Shown here piece after piece: positions 7,402 through 16,055 of a DNA stretch of 64,000 nt (the first letter of the stretch is position 1; every line of letters starts with the position of its first letter). This DNA comes from Pararhizobium sp. YC-54 (GTDB lineage Bacteria > Pseudomonadota > Alphaproteobacteria > Rhizobiales > Rhizobiaceae), in NCBI RefSeq assembly GCF_025847205.1, contig NZ_JAOYTH010000010.1, forward strand, positions 62,001 through 126,000. Reading direction: 5' to 3'. The translations under genes and the position numbers were made by a program. Under the pieces are notes generated by a model, which made no database searches, was not told the DNA's origin, and saw only the letters and a program-made list of their open reading frames with translations.

Positions 7402-8946
7402 ATGCTGCGCATTGGGGTGGATGTGGGCGGAACCAACACGGATGCGGCGCTGCTGCGCGGCTCCGAGATTCTGGCGACGGTAAAGTCCTCGACCACGGCG
7501 GACGTGACGTCCGGCGTCGGCGCGGCGATCCGCACTGTTCTCGCCAGGGCCGGCGTGCCCGCGGCCGAGGTCAACGGCGTCATGATCGGCACGACGCATT
7601 TCCTCAATGCCGTCGTCGAAGGTCGCCACCTCGAAAAGGTCGGCGTCCTCAGGCTCTGCGGTGCGGCGACACGCTCGCTTCCGCCGATGATCGACTGGCC
7701 GGATACGCTGCGCGCCGTCGTCGAAGGCGGCGCGGCCATGGTCGGCGGCGGCGTGAATTATGACGGCTCCGAAATCGCCCCCCTCGATGTGAACGCGATC
7801 CGTGCAGCCTGCCGCGAATGGCAGGCCAAAGGCATCTCGGCCGTCGCGGTCTGCTCGGTCTTCGCGCTGGTCGATCCGCGCATGGAGAACGATGCGGCCG
7901 AGATCATCGCCGCGGAAATGCCCGGCGCCGCGATCAGCCTCTCGCACCGGGTTGGCCGTACCGGCCTCCTGCCACGCGAAAACGCGACCATTCTGAATGC
8001 CAGCCTCCATACGCTCGGCCGCGAGACCATCGGCGCCTTCCGCTCGGCCTTTGCAGAGCTTGGCCTGACCTGCCCGCTCTACCTGACCCAGAACGACGGC
8101 ACCCTGATGGCGGCGGATTTCGCCGAGCGCTACCCGGTCTTCACCATCGCGTCCGGCCCCACCAACTCGATGCGCGGCGCCGCCTTCCTCACCGGGCTCA
8201 GCGATGCCGCCGTGATCGACATCGGCGGCACGACCACCGACATCGGCATGCTGGTTGCCGGCTTCCCACGCACCCGCAGCGAAGGTGCCATGATTGGCGG
8301 CGTGCCGACCAATTTCCGCGTGCCGGATGTCTATTCCTTCGGGCTTGGCGGCGGCAGCATCGTGCGGACCGGACAGGAGCCGACCATCGGTCCGGATTCG
8401 GTCGGTTTCCGCCTGCCACAGAAGGCGTTATGCTTCGGCGGCGACACGCTGACCGCCACCGACATTGCGGTGGCGGCAGGTCTCGTCGACCTGGGGGACC
8501 GCAGCCTCCTCAGCCATATCTCCCCGGAACTGGCCCGTCAGATGCTGGCGCAGATGAAAGCCAGCATCGAGACGGTTCTGGACCGGATGAAACCGAGCGC
8601 CGAGCCGATCCCCGCCATTCTGGTCGGCGGCGGGTCGGTTCTGGTCGAGGGACTGCTGGAAGGCACCTCGGTCTCGCTGAAGCCGGATCATTTCGGCTCG
8701 GCCAATGCGATCGGCGCGGCCATCGCGCAGGTGTCCGGCGAGGTCGATAGCGTGGTCTCGCTCGAGGGTACCACGCGGGAGATGGCGCTCGAGTCCATCG
8801 TTGCCGAGGCGCGGGCGCGCGCCGTCGAGGCCGGCGCCGATGCCATGACGACGATCCTGGCCGAAATCGAGGAAACGCCGCTGGCGTACCTGCCCGGCAA
8901 TGCCGTTCGCGTCGCGGCGAAAGTAATTGGAGAATTGCGGGCATGA
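7402..8946 (+). CDS. Hydantoinase/oxoprolinase A family protein (HyuA-like)
   Basis: The 514-residue protein begins with the ATPase-type phosphate loop GVDVGGTNTDAALL, and a second one, VIDIGGTTTDIGML, lies near residue 275. This is the ASKHA-like layout of HyuA, the ATP-dependent subunit of hydantoinases and oxoprolinases. It is the shorter form (about 510-520 residues) usually paired with a DUF917 protein rather than with HyuB, and the DUF917 gene follows with an ATGA overlap at 8943-8946. An AAAGGA box precedes the ATG. The likely role is ATP-dependent hydrolysis of a hydantoin-like cyclic amide in the cytoplasm. Confidence 0.88.
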   Translation: MLRIGVDVGGTNTDAALLRGSEILATVKSSTTADVTSGVGAAIRTVLARAGVPAAEVNGVMIGTTHFLNAVVEGRHLEKVGVLRLCGAATRSLPPMIDWPDTLRAVVEGGAAMVGGGVNYDGSEIAPLDVNAIRAACREWQAKGISAVAVCSVFALVDPRMENDAAEIIAAEMPGAAISLSHRVGRTGLLPRENATILNASLHTLGRETIGAFRSAFAELGLTCPLYLTQNDGTLMAADFAERYPVFTIASGPTNSMRGAAFLTGLSDAAVIDIGGTTTDIGMLVAGFPRTRSEGAMIGGVPTNFRVPDVYSFGLGGGSIVRTGQEPTIGPDSVGFRLPQKALCFGGDTLTATDIAVAAGLVDLGDRSLLSHISPELARQMLAQMKASIETVLDRMKPSAEPIPAILVGGGSVLVEGLLEGTSVSLKPDHFGSANAIGAAIAQVSGEVDSVVSLEGTTREMALESIVAEARARAVEAGADAMTTILAEIEETPLAYLPGNAVRVAAKVIGELRA

Positions 8947-10064
8947 AGTACTGGACGCTCACCGAAGCGGATATCGACCGCATCGCCATCGGTTGCGGCA
9001 TTCTGGGCACCGGCGGCGGCGGCAGCACATATCACGGCTTGCTGCGTGCCAAGGCGCTGTTGCGCGAAGGCAAGCGGATCCGCATGGTGCGGCCGGCCGA
9101 CATGGCGCCGGACGCGCAGATCCTCGGCATCGGCGGCATCGGCGCGCCCACCGTGGGCATCGAAAAGATCCCCGAGGGCAGCGAAGGCGTGCGGCTCTTG
9201 AGCGCGCTGGAGCGGCATATGGGCCGCAAGGTCGATGCGCTGCTCGGCGACGAGATCGGTGGCGGCAACGGCATCGCGCCGATGCTGACGGCAGCCATGG
9301 TCGACTTGCCGGTGGTGGATGCCGACGGCATGGGCCGCGCCTTCCCGGAAGTGCAGATGACGACCTTCTTCATCCACGGCCAGGCGGTGCAGCCGGCAGC
9401 GCTTGCGGATGCCGACGGCAACGTGCTGGTCGTCACCGACGCCACGACGCCGAAAATGCTGGAAAAACTGCTGCGTGCCAGCACAATCGCCATGGGCTGC
9501 ACGGCCCTGATGACGACGGCGCCGATGTCCGGCGATTTCGTGCGCCGCTTCGGCGTGCCCCATACGACGAGCCAGGCCTGGAGCCTTGGCGACGCGGTGC
9601 TGAGTGCGCGGGCGGCCAAGGCAGATCCGGTCGAGGCAATCCTGAAACAGTCCGGCGGCGTGCGCCTGATGCGCGGCAAGGTCACCGATATCGGTCGCCG
9701 CGTCATGGCGGGCTTCACCCGTGGCAAGCTCACGGTCGCGGGACTGGACGCGGATGCCGGACGCACGCTGACCGTCGAAATCCAGAACGAATACCTCATC
9801 GCCCGCGAAGGCGAGAAAATCATCACCATGGTGCCGGACCTGATCTGCATCGTGGATTCGGAAACCGGCCGCGCCATCGGCACGGAAGAGCTGCGTTACG
9901 GCCTGCGCATCGACGTGCTCTCCATGCCCGCCCCGGTGCTGCTGCGCAGCGAGATCGCACTCGCCTCCGTCGGACCGCGCGCCTTCGGCTATGATTTCGA
10001 CTTTGTACCGATGGGCGTATCCGCGGATGCGCCTGCGGTACCGCAATACGAAGAAGACGCCTGA
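8943..10064 (+). CDS. DUF917 / S-methylthiohydantoin desulfurase family protein
   Basis: A 373-residue protein with the family's hallmark N terminus: ILGTGGGGSTYHG and DAQILGIGGIGAPTVGIEKIPEG, followed by GDEIGGGNGIAPMLTAA and PVVDADGMGRAFPE. The family (PF06032) was named from a desulfurase acting on S-methylthiohydantoin; other members are uncharacterised and often encoded with HyuA-like proteins. Translation is coupled to the hydantoinase gene by ATGA. With the transporter genes that follow, it suggests uptake and breakdown of a hydantoin or thiohydantoin, possibly derived from amino acids. Confidence 0.85.
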   Translation: MKYWTLTEADIDRIAIGCGILGTGGGGSTYHGLLRAKALLREGKRIRMVRPADMAPDAQILGIGGIGAPTVGIEKIPEGSEGVRLLSALERHMGRKVDALLGDEIGGGNGIAPMLTAAMVDLPVVDADGMGRAFPEVQMTTFFIHGQAVQPAALADADGNVLVVTDATTPKMLEKLLRASTIAMGCTALMTTAPMSGDFVRRFGVPHTTSQAWSLGDAVLSARAAKADPVEAILKQSGGVRLMRGKVTDIGRRVMAGFTRGKLTVAGLDADAGRTLTVEIQNEYLIAREGEKIITMVPDLICIVDSETGRAIGTEELRYGLRIDVLSMPAPVLLRSEIALASVGPRAFGYDFDFVPMGVSADAPAVPQYEEDA

Positions 10065-10101
10065 CCGTCCGCCCTTGAGACCTATCCACTGGGAGCCCGA
10101 T

Positions 10102-11667
10102 ATGAACCGCCGCAATTTCCTGAAAACCGCCGCCCTCGCCGCGCTTGCCACCGCCGCCACGTCGCGCTTGAATTTCGCGATGGCGCAAGGCACCGGCAGC
10201 ATCTTCACGCTCGCCTATCCGACGAGCTTCCCGGACCTCGACCCGGCCACCTCGTTCTCGAACGATGGTGCAGTGCTCGCCAACGTCTATGAGAGTCTGA
10301 CGCGCTACATTCCGGCAACGGAGCAGGCGGAGGCAAAGATCGAGCCGTTGCTCGCCAGCGCCTGGGAAGTCAGCACCGACGGCAAGACCTGGACCTTCAC
10401 CCTGCGTGACGGCGTGAAGTTCCATGACGGCACCCCGCTTACCTCGGAAGCGGTGAAGGGCTCGATCGAGCGCACCAAGAAGATCGGCGGTGGCGCGTCC
10501 TTCATCTGGGGGCCGGTCACGTCCATCGAGACGCCCGAGCCGCTCAAGGTGGTCTTCGTGCTCTCCGAGCCGCAGCCGCTCGATCTCATCGCCTCCGCCG
10601 GCTTTGCGGCCTGGATCTATGCCCCCTCGTCACACGACAAGGACAGTGCCTGGTTCAACGCCGGCAACGATGCCGGCACGGGAGCGTTCAAGATTTCGCG
10701 CTACGAACCCGGCCAGCGCGCCGTGCTCGACCGGGCGGAAGGCTATTGGGGCAAGGTGCCGGAAGGTGCCTTCCAGACGGTTTCCTTCGAAATCGTCGAG
10801 GACACGACGCTTGCACAGAACATGATCGAAAGCGGTCAGGCCGACTGGACCTACAGCCTTCCCTACGAAAACCTCGAGGCGCTGAAGTCCAACCCCGATC
10901 TGAACGTGGTGGTCAATCCGTCCTTCGAAACGCTGTTCGGTCTTTTCAACGTGAAGCGCGCGCCGCTCGACAAGATCAAGGTGCGTCAGGCCCTGTCGCT
11001 CGCCTTCCCCTATGACGATGTGATTGCGGCGGGTACGAGCGGCTTCGGCACGCGCGCCAAGGGCGTGGTTCCCGCAGGTATCTGGGGCCATGACGCAGAG
11101 GCGCCGATCCCGAAAACGGACCTCGAAGCTGCCAAGGCACTTCTTGCCGAAGAGGGTATCCAACCGGGTCTGGAACTGGTGATGACCTACTCCTCGGCCC
11201 AGGCGCTCGAGGCCGTCGCCGGCGAACTCTGGAAGGCCAATCTGGAAACGCTCGGTATCACGCTGACGCTTCAGCCGATGGCCTGGGAAGCCCAGTGGCA
11301 GCTCGGCAAGTCGAACCCGGAGGCGGCACAGGATATCTTCGTCATGTTCTGGTGGCCGACCTTCGTCACTCCCTATGACTATCTCTTCAACCTGTTCCAC
11401 AGCGAAGAGAAGCCGAACTTCAACCTCGGCTACTATTCCAATCCCGAGGTCGACGCCAAGATCGACGAGGCAGCAAAGCTTTCGGGTACCAACCGTGCTC
11501 GCGCCGAAGCGCTGTTCATCGAGGCGCAGCGCAAGGTGATCGAGGATGCCGCGGCCGTCTTCATGCTGGATCAGCCGAATGTGCATATCATCCGCACGGA
11601 CATCAAGGGCTACACCGACAATCCGGCCTATGGGCACGTCACCCTTGTCAACGAACTGAGCCGGTAG
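10102..11667 (+). CDS. ABC transporter substrate-binding protein, peptide/nickel family (SBP family 5)
   Basis: The product is 521 residues from the ATG at 10102, where a Tat signal begins (MNRRNFLKTAALAALATAATS). The family 5 signature follows: LDPATSFSNDGAVLANVYESLTRY and TFTLRDGVKFHDGTPLTSEAV. The C-terminal lobe contains DIFVMFWWPTFVTPYDYLFNLFHS. This periplasmic receptor class usually binds oligopeptides, but beside a HyuA/DUF917 pair the ligand may be the hydantoin-like substrate. The frame extends upstream to 9991, but that would overlap the DUF917 gene and bury the signal peptide. It starts the five-gene importer set. Confidence 0.9.
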   Translation: MNRRNFLKTAALAALATAATSRLNFAMAQGTGSIFTLAYPTSFPDLDPATSFSNDGAVLANVYESLTRYIPATEQAEAKIEPLLASAWEVSTDGKTWTFTLRDGVKFHDGTPLTSEAVKGSIERTKKIGGGASFIWGPVTSIETPEPLKVVFVLSEPQPLDLIASAGFAAWIYAPSSHDKDSAWFNAGNDAGTGAFKISRYEPGQRAVLDRAEGYWGKVPEGAFQTVSFEIVEDTTLAQNMIESGQADWTYSLPYENLEALKSNPDLNVVVNPSFETLFGLFNVKRAPLDKIKVRQALSLAFPYDDVIAAGTSGFGTRAKGVVPAGIWGHDAEAPIPKTDLEAAKALLAEEGIQPGLELVMTYSSAQALEAVAGELWKANLETLGITLTLQPMAWEAQWQLGKSNPEAAQDIFVMFWWPTFVTPYDYLFNLFHSEEKPNFNLGYYSNPEVDAKIDEAAKLSGTNRARAEALFIEAQRKVIEDAAAVFMLDQPNVHIIRTDIKGYTDNPAYGHVTLVNELSR

Positions 11668-11683
11668 GCGGCGGGGCGGTCTG

Positions 11684-12706
11684 ATGGAACTCCTACGCTA
11701 CATCCTGCGCCGCACGGTCCTCTCCGCCTTCGTGGTGGTGGGCGTGACCTTTCTGGTCTTCGTGGTGGCGCAGGTCGTTCCGTCGGACCCCGCAGCGCTC
11801 TACGCCGGCCCGCGCCCCACGGCTGAGCAGATCGAAAAGGCGCGTCAGGAACTCAATCTCGACGCGCCGCTTCCTGCTCGCTTTGCCACATTCGCCGCTG
11901 CTATGGCTACCGGCGATTTCGGCGTCTCCTACAAGTCACGCCGGCTGATCGCCGAGGACCTCCGGTCCTATCTTCCCGCCACGCTGGAGCTTGCGGTCTT
12001 CTCCACGGGCCTTGCGCTTTTGATCGGCATTCCGCTCGGCGTGCTGGCTGCGGCGCGGCAGGGCAAATGGCCGGACAGGCTCGGCAGTTTCAGCTCCATT
12101 GCGGCCGTGGCGATGCCGACCTTCTTCCTCGCGATGATCCTGCAACTCGTCTTTGCGCAATGGCTCGGTATCCTGCCGCTCTCCGGACGCCTGTCGCGCG
12201 AAATCTCCATCTCCGCGCCGCTGCCGATGGTGACCGGGTTCAACATGATCGATGCGTTGCTCGCCGGGCGGATCGATGCCTTCGGCAATGCGCTGACCCA
12301 TCTGATCTTGCCGGCGCTGACGCTTGCCTCCTACCCGGCAGGCGTCGCCATGCGGCTGACGCGCTCGGCCATGATCGAGATCCTCGAGCGCCGCCATGTC
12401 GCTGCCGCCCGCGCGCTCGGCCTTTCCGAGCCGCGCATCCTGTTCGGCCACGCGCTGCCCAATGCCATGGGGCCGGCACTGACCGTGATCGGTCTTTCCT
12501 TCGCCTATGCGCTAACCGGCGCGGTTCTGGTCGAGATCATCTTCGCCTGGCCCGGCCTCGGCCGCTATGTCTCCGAAGCCATCCTCGCCAAGGATTTTCC
12601 GGTCATCGCTGCGGTCACCATGGTGGTCACGATCTGCTATGTGGTGATGAATCTCATGATCGACATCGCCCAGGCCCTGGTCGACCCGCGTGTGGCTCTG
12701 TCATGA
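11684..12706 (+). CDS. ABC transporter permease, DppB-like
   Basis: 340 residues with six predicted membrane helices. The N terminus LLRYILRRTVLSAFVVVGVTFLVFVVAQVVPSDPA is the classic DppB/OppB opening, and the EAA loop reads AARALGLSEPRILFGHALPNAMGPALTVIG. It starts 16 bases after the binding-protein gene and overlaps the second permease gene by ATGA (12703-12706). It forms the membrane channel of the importer together with that second permease. Confidence 0.92.
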   Translation: MELLRYILRRTVLSAFVVVGVTFLVFVVAQVVPSDPAALYAGPRPTAEQIEKARQELNLDAPLPARFATFAAAMATGDFGVSYKSRRLIAEDLRSYLPATLELAVFSTGLALLIGIPLGVLAAARQGKWPDRLGSFSSIAAVAMPTFFLAMILQLVFAQWLGILPLSGRLSREISISAPLPMVTGFNMIDALLAGRIDAFGNALTHLILPALTLASYPAGVAMRLTRSAMIEILERRHVAAARALGLSEPRILFGHALPNAMGPALTVIGLSFAYALTGAVLVEIIFAWPGLGRYVSEAILAKDFPVIAAVTMVVTICYVVMNLMIDIAQALVDPRVALS

Positions 12707-13542
12707 AGAGGCTCGTTCACCGTCTCGGCTGGCCGGGCACCATCGCCCTTGCGATCATCCTGCTCTTCGTGCTCGTCGCCATCCTCGCCCCCTGGATCGC
12801 ACCCTACCCCACGCAGGGCGCCGGCGCGCCGAACGTGGCGGCCAAGCTCTCGCAGCCTTCGGCGAACTACTGGCTCGGCACCGATCATCTCGGCCGCGAC
12901 ATCCTGAGCCGCATCATCTACGGCACGCGTATCTCGCTCACCAATGGCGTGCTGATCGTCGCCTTCTCCCTGCTCATCGGCCTGCCCGTCGGCCTCGCCG
13001 CAGGCTACTTCGGCGGCTGGGTCGACGAGGCGCTGATGCGCGGCACCGACGTCTTCCTCGCCTTCCCTGCGCTGCTGCTTGCGGTGCTGATGGCCGCCGC
13101 CCTCGGCCCGGGTTTTCTCAACAGCATCATCGCTGTGGCGGTGACCTGGTGGCCCTGGTATGCGCGGCTCGCCCGCGCGGAAGTGCTGGTGCTGCGCGGC
13201 CAGCCTTATGTCGAAGCCGCGCGGCTTGCCGGCGTCTCGCATCAGCGCATCATCATCCGCCATATCCTGCCGGCGACCGGCCGTCCTCTGACCGTGCAGG
13301 CCGCGCTCGACGTGGGGCCGGCGCTGCTCACCGCCGCCGCCCTCTCCTTCCTCGGTCTCGGCGTGCTGCCGCCGACCGCCGACTGGGGCCAGATGGTCGA
13401 TGCGGGGCGCAAATTCTTCCCGGCGCGCTGGTGGTACTCGGCCATGCCCGGCATGACGATCTTCATCATCGCGCTCGCCTTCAGCGTGCTCGGCGATGCG
13501 CTGCGCGAGCGCAAGGGAGGGCCGGCCCGTGACGCTGCTTGA
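12703..13542 (+). CDS. ABC transporter permease, DppC-like
   Basis: 279 residues. The start at 12703 overlaps the preceding stop codon, and the protein then opens with the usual MKRLVHRLG plus a first helix. The DppC hallmarks are visible: LGTDHLGRDILSRIIYGTRISL, and the EAA loop AARLAGVSHQRIIIRHILPATGRPL. The C terminus has the WGQMVDAGRKFFPARWWYSAMPGM segment typical of this subunit. The same frame is open far upstream (to 12067), but that stretch lies inside the first permease gene. It overlaps the start of the ATPase gene by 14 bases. Confidence 0.92.
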   Translation: MKRLVHRLGWPGTIALAIILLFVLVAILAPWIAPYPTQGAGAPNVAAKLSQPSANYWLGTDHLGRDILSRIIYGTRISLTNGVLIVAFSLLIGLPVGLAAGYFGGWVDEALMRGTDVFLAFPALLLAVLMAAALGPGFLNSIIAVAVTWWPWYARLARAEVLVLRGQPYVEAARLAGVSHQRIIIRHILPATGRPLTVQAALDVGPALLTAAALSFLGLGVLPPTADWGQMVDAGRKFFPARWWYSAMPGMTIFIIALAFSVLGDALRERKGGPARDAA

Positions 13543-14482
13543 TGTCCGCAACCTCTCGGTCAGCATCCCCACGCCTGAAGGCGATGTGCATGCGGTGCGC
13601 TCGGTCGACCTTTCGATCGAGCGGGGCGAAATCCACGGCGTGATCGGGGAATCCGGCTGCGGCAAGACCATGACCGGCATGGCAATGCTGGGCCTGGTGC
13701 CGCAAGGTGCTCGCATCGCCGCCGACCGTTTCCATTTCGACGGGGAGGACCTCAGCGAGAACGCGTCACGTCTGCGCGGAAGGCGCATCGGCCTGATCTC
13801 GCAGGATCCGGCGGCAGCACTCAACCCCGTGCTCTCCATCGCACGCCAGATGGATGACGTGCTGAGCGCGCACAGGGACATGCCGCGGCAGACCCGCCAC
13901 GCGGAAGCCGCGGCCCTGCTCGCGGCAACCGGCCTCCCCGATCCGGAGAAGGTGCTGAAAAGCTATCCGCACCAGCTATCGGGCGGCATGCAGCAGCGCG
14001 TGGTCATCGCCCAGGCGCTCGCGACCGGCGCCGATTTCCTGATCGCCGACGAGCCGACGACGGCGCTCGACGTTTCGGTCGGCGCGCAGGTTCTGGCCCT
14101 GTTGCGCAGGCTGGTGAGCGAGCGCGGGCTGACCGTGCTGATGATCACCCACGACATGGACGTGATCGCCGAAGCCTGCGACCGCGCGACGGTGCTTTAT
14201 GCCGGGCGTTCCGTGGAGACCGGCCCGGTCGATGATGTGCTGCGACGTCCCGGCCATCCCTACACACGTGCACTCCTCGCAGCACTGCCTGATGCCGGGC
14301 CGCACGGCGCGCGCCTTGCCGCCATCGAGGGCTCCATCCCGCCGCCGCGCATCGCGATTGCCGGTTGCGCATTCGCCCCGCGCTGTCCACAGGCGATGCT
14401 CGTCTGCGCGGCAGAGCCGCCGCCAATGCGCGCCCGCGCTACCCACCGCTGGCTTTGCCATCTACCGGAGGATGCGGCATGA
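13529..14482 (+). CDS. Peptide-type ABC transporter ATP-binding protein, DppD-like
   Basis: I choose the GTG at 13529 because an AAGGGAGG box lies about nine bases upstream inside the end of the permease gene; this gives 317 residues. Walker A is GESGCGKTMTG, the signature is LSGGMQQRV, and Walker B is FLIADEPTTALDVS. The C-terminal oligopeptide domain has CAFAPRCPQAMLVCAAEPP, the cysteine cluster that in DppD/OppD relatives can hold an iron-sulfur cluster. It overlaps the second ATPase gene by ATGA. Together the two ATPases power the importer. Confidence 0.92.
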   Translation: MTLLDVRNLSVSIPTPEGDVHAVRSVDLSIERGEIHGVIGESGCGKTMTGMAMLGLVPQGARIAADRFHFDGEDLSENASRLRGRRIGLISQDPAAALNPVLSIARQMDDVLSAHRDMPRQTRHAEAAALLAATGLPDPEKVLKSYPHQLSGGMQQRVVIAQALATGADFLIADEPTTALDVSVGAQVLALLRRLVSERGLTVLMITHDMDVIAEACDRATVLYAGRSVETGPVDDVLRRPGHPYTRALLAALPDAGPHGARLAAIEGSIPPPRIAIAGCAFAPRCPQAMLVCAAEPPPMRARATHRWLCHLPEDAA

Positions 14483-15270
14483 CTGTGCCCCCGATGCTCG
14501 ACGTCGAAGATCTCGTCATCCGCTACCCGGCGCGCGGTCTCTTCGCAGCTCGCCCCAAACCCGCCGTCAACGGCGCAAGTTTCCGGCTCGCCAAGGGCGA
14601 AACCCTCGGCATCGTCGGGGAAAGCGGGTCGGGCAAGACGAGCCTTCTGCGCGCCATCCTCAGGCTCCTGCCGGTCGAAAGCGGCGCGGTGCGGCTCGAA
14701 GGGCAGGATTGGCTTGCCCTGAAAGGCCAGGCACTTCGCCGTGCGCGTCAAAAAATCGGTGTCGTCTCGCAGAACCCCTTCCTGTCGCTCAGCCCCCGGC
14801 TGACGATCGCCGACATCCTCGCCGAACCCATGCTGGCGCAAGGCGACCGGCAAGGCGCGGCCATGCGCAAGAAGATCGCCGGCCTGCTTGCGGACTGCGG
14901 ACTGCCTGCCGATTTCCTCGACCGTCGCGCGCGCGAACTTTCCGGCGGCCAGGCCCAGCGGGTGGCGATCGCACGCGCCCTGGCGCTGGAACCGGGGCTC
15001 CTGATCCTCGACGAGCCGACCTCAGCCCTCGACGTCTCCGTGCAGGCGCAGATCCTCAACCTGCTCGCAGACCTCAAGGAAAGCCGCGGCCTGTCGATGC
15101 TGTTCGTCACCCACAACCTCAAGGTCGTCGCGCATATTTCCGACACCCTTCTCGTCATGCGGCACGGTGATGTTATTGAATTCGGCAGAACCGAAGAGGT
15201 GCTCCGCGCGCCGGCCGAAGCCTATACCCGCGAACTGCTTTCCTTCGGCCGCAACGCCGCGATGGCGTAG
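14479..15270 (+). CDS. Peptide-type ABC transporter ATP-binding protein, DppF-like
   Basis: 263 residues from the ATG at 14479, which overlaps the preceding stop. Walker A is GESGSGKTSLL, the signature is LSGGQAQRVAIA, and Walker B is LLILDEPTSALDVS. It lacks the long C-terminal cysteine region that normally ends DppF (it stops soon after YTRELLSFG), as is common for shorter members. It is the last gene of the hydantoin-type operon; beyond it lies the RraA relic on the opposite strand. Confidence 0.9.
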   Translation: MTVPPMLDVEDLVIRYPARGLFAARPKPAVNGASFRLAKGETLGIVGESGSGKTSLLRAILRLLPVESGAVRLEGQDWLALKGQALRRARQKIGVVSQNPFLSLSPRLTIADILAEPMLAQGDRQGAAMRKKIAGLLADCGLPADFLDRRARELSGGQAQRVAIARALALEPGLLILDEPTSALDVSVQAQILNLLADLKESRGLSMLFVTHNLKVVAHISDTLLVMRHGDVIEFGRTEEVLRAPAEAYTRELLSFGRNAAMA

Positions 15271-15327
15271 TTACGCGCGCAGGCGGCACAGACCGACAAT
15301 GCTGACTTCCTTCATGGATGATGAGAT

Positions 15328-15603
15328 TCAGACCCCGGACCTCTGCGTATGCATTCCCGAGGCCGCACATCGACAACCCGTGGCCACTTCGGCATCAGCA
15401 AACTTGGACCTCCGCCATTCTGCATAACGCGCGCGTGTTTCATCGTTCGGTGGATAAACGCCGTGTGTCGAACGTCCCGATGCGATCTCTGATTTCAGAA
15501 ATTCCTCCTGCTCATCCATGGTGACCGCCTCATCGGCGATCTCGTTCACATATTCCCGTGGGATGACGATGAGGGCTTCGCTGTCGCCGAAGACGAGCTG
15601 ACG
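15328..15603 (-). pseudogene. C-terminal relic of an RraA-family aldolase gene
   Basis: Read leftwards, this stretch encodes QLVFGDSEALIVIPREYVNE, then IADEAVTMDEQEEFLKSEI and HGVYPPNDETRARYAEWR. That is the normal C terminus of RraA-family proteins (4-hydroxy-4-methyl-2-oxoglutarate aldolase-like, often annotated as dimethylmenaquinone methyltransferase-like). A stop codon lies immediately before the matching region, and the catalytic N-terminal two thirds, about 140 residues, are absent. The family match is by motif recall, not by search. It probably marks a deletion at the end of the importer operon. Confidence 0.6.
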
Positions 15604-16055
15604 TTATGAGATTGGAGCCGCGCCAGTCGTCTCGGCAGAGCGCTATGGCGCGCCCCAAATCCAGTAGCGTTCCCGTCTGCTTTATGCGACATATAACAAA
15701 CCTATTTGGCTGGATGGATGAGAAACGAGACAGGCAAATTGCGGGTGTGATTGCTGCTGAGGCGACAGCGTCCCAACCTGCGCGCTAGTTTCCGATTTCA
15801 TCCTACCGGCACGCTCCACTCGCCCGACCGTCGATAAAAAGCATCTCTGGACAGCTTAGCATGAAGTCCTCGCGAACCCAGTCGCACAAGAGAGGGCGAA
15901 AAGTGATCAAGAAGGGATAGTCGCGTACGTCCGAGTGATTAGGAGGAAATTGCTGTGCGAAGCCCAAGTGTAGGGCCAGTCGCCGTTCTTTTGCGACTGG
16001 ATGATCATCCTCACAAATCAAACGGCGAGGGAAAGCATCCCGTTTTCCGTGAAAT
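15604..16055. other. Intergenic stretch without a convincing gene
   Basis: Several short open frames exist on both strands, but none has a ribosome binding site, a recognisable domain or a natural length. One leftward frame (15803-16264) runs into the sensor kinase gene and looks like its shadow. Together with the RraA relic on the left, this is probably eroded DNA. The kinase promoter should lie here, but I could not identify it. Confidence 0.5.

Noticed and set aside
8688..10208. A 506-codon minus-strand frame opposite the DUF917 gene
   Set aside because: The plus-strand genes have ribosome binding sites, coupled starts and family motifs; the antisense product has none.
12067..12702. Long N-terminal extension of the DppC-like permease
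   Set aside because: The extension lies wholly within the DppB-like gene in another frame; the ATGA-coupled start gives a normal permease.
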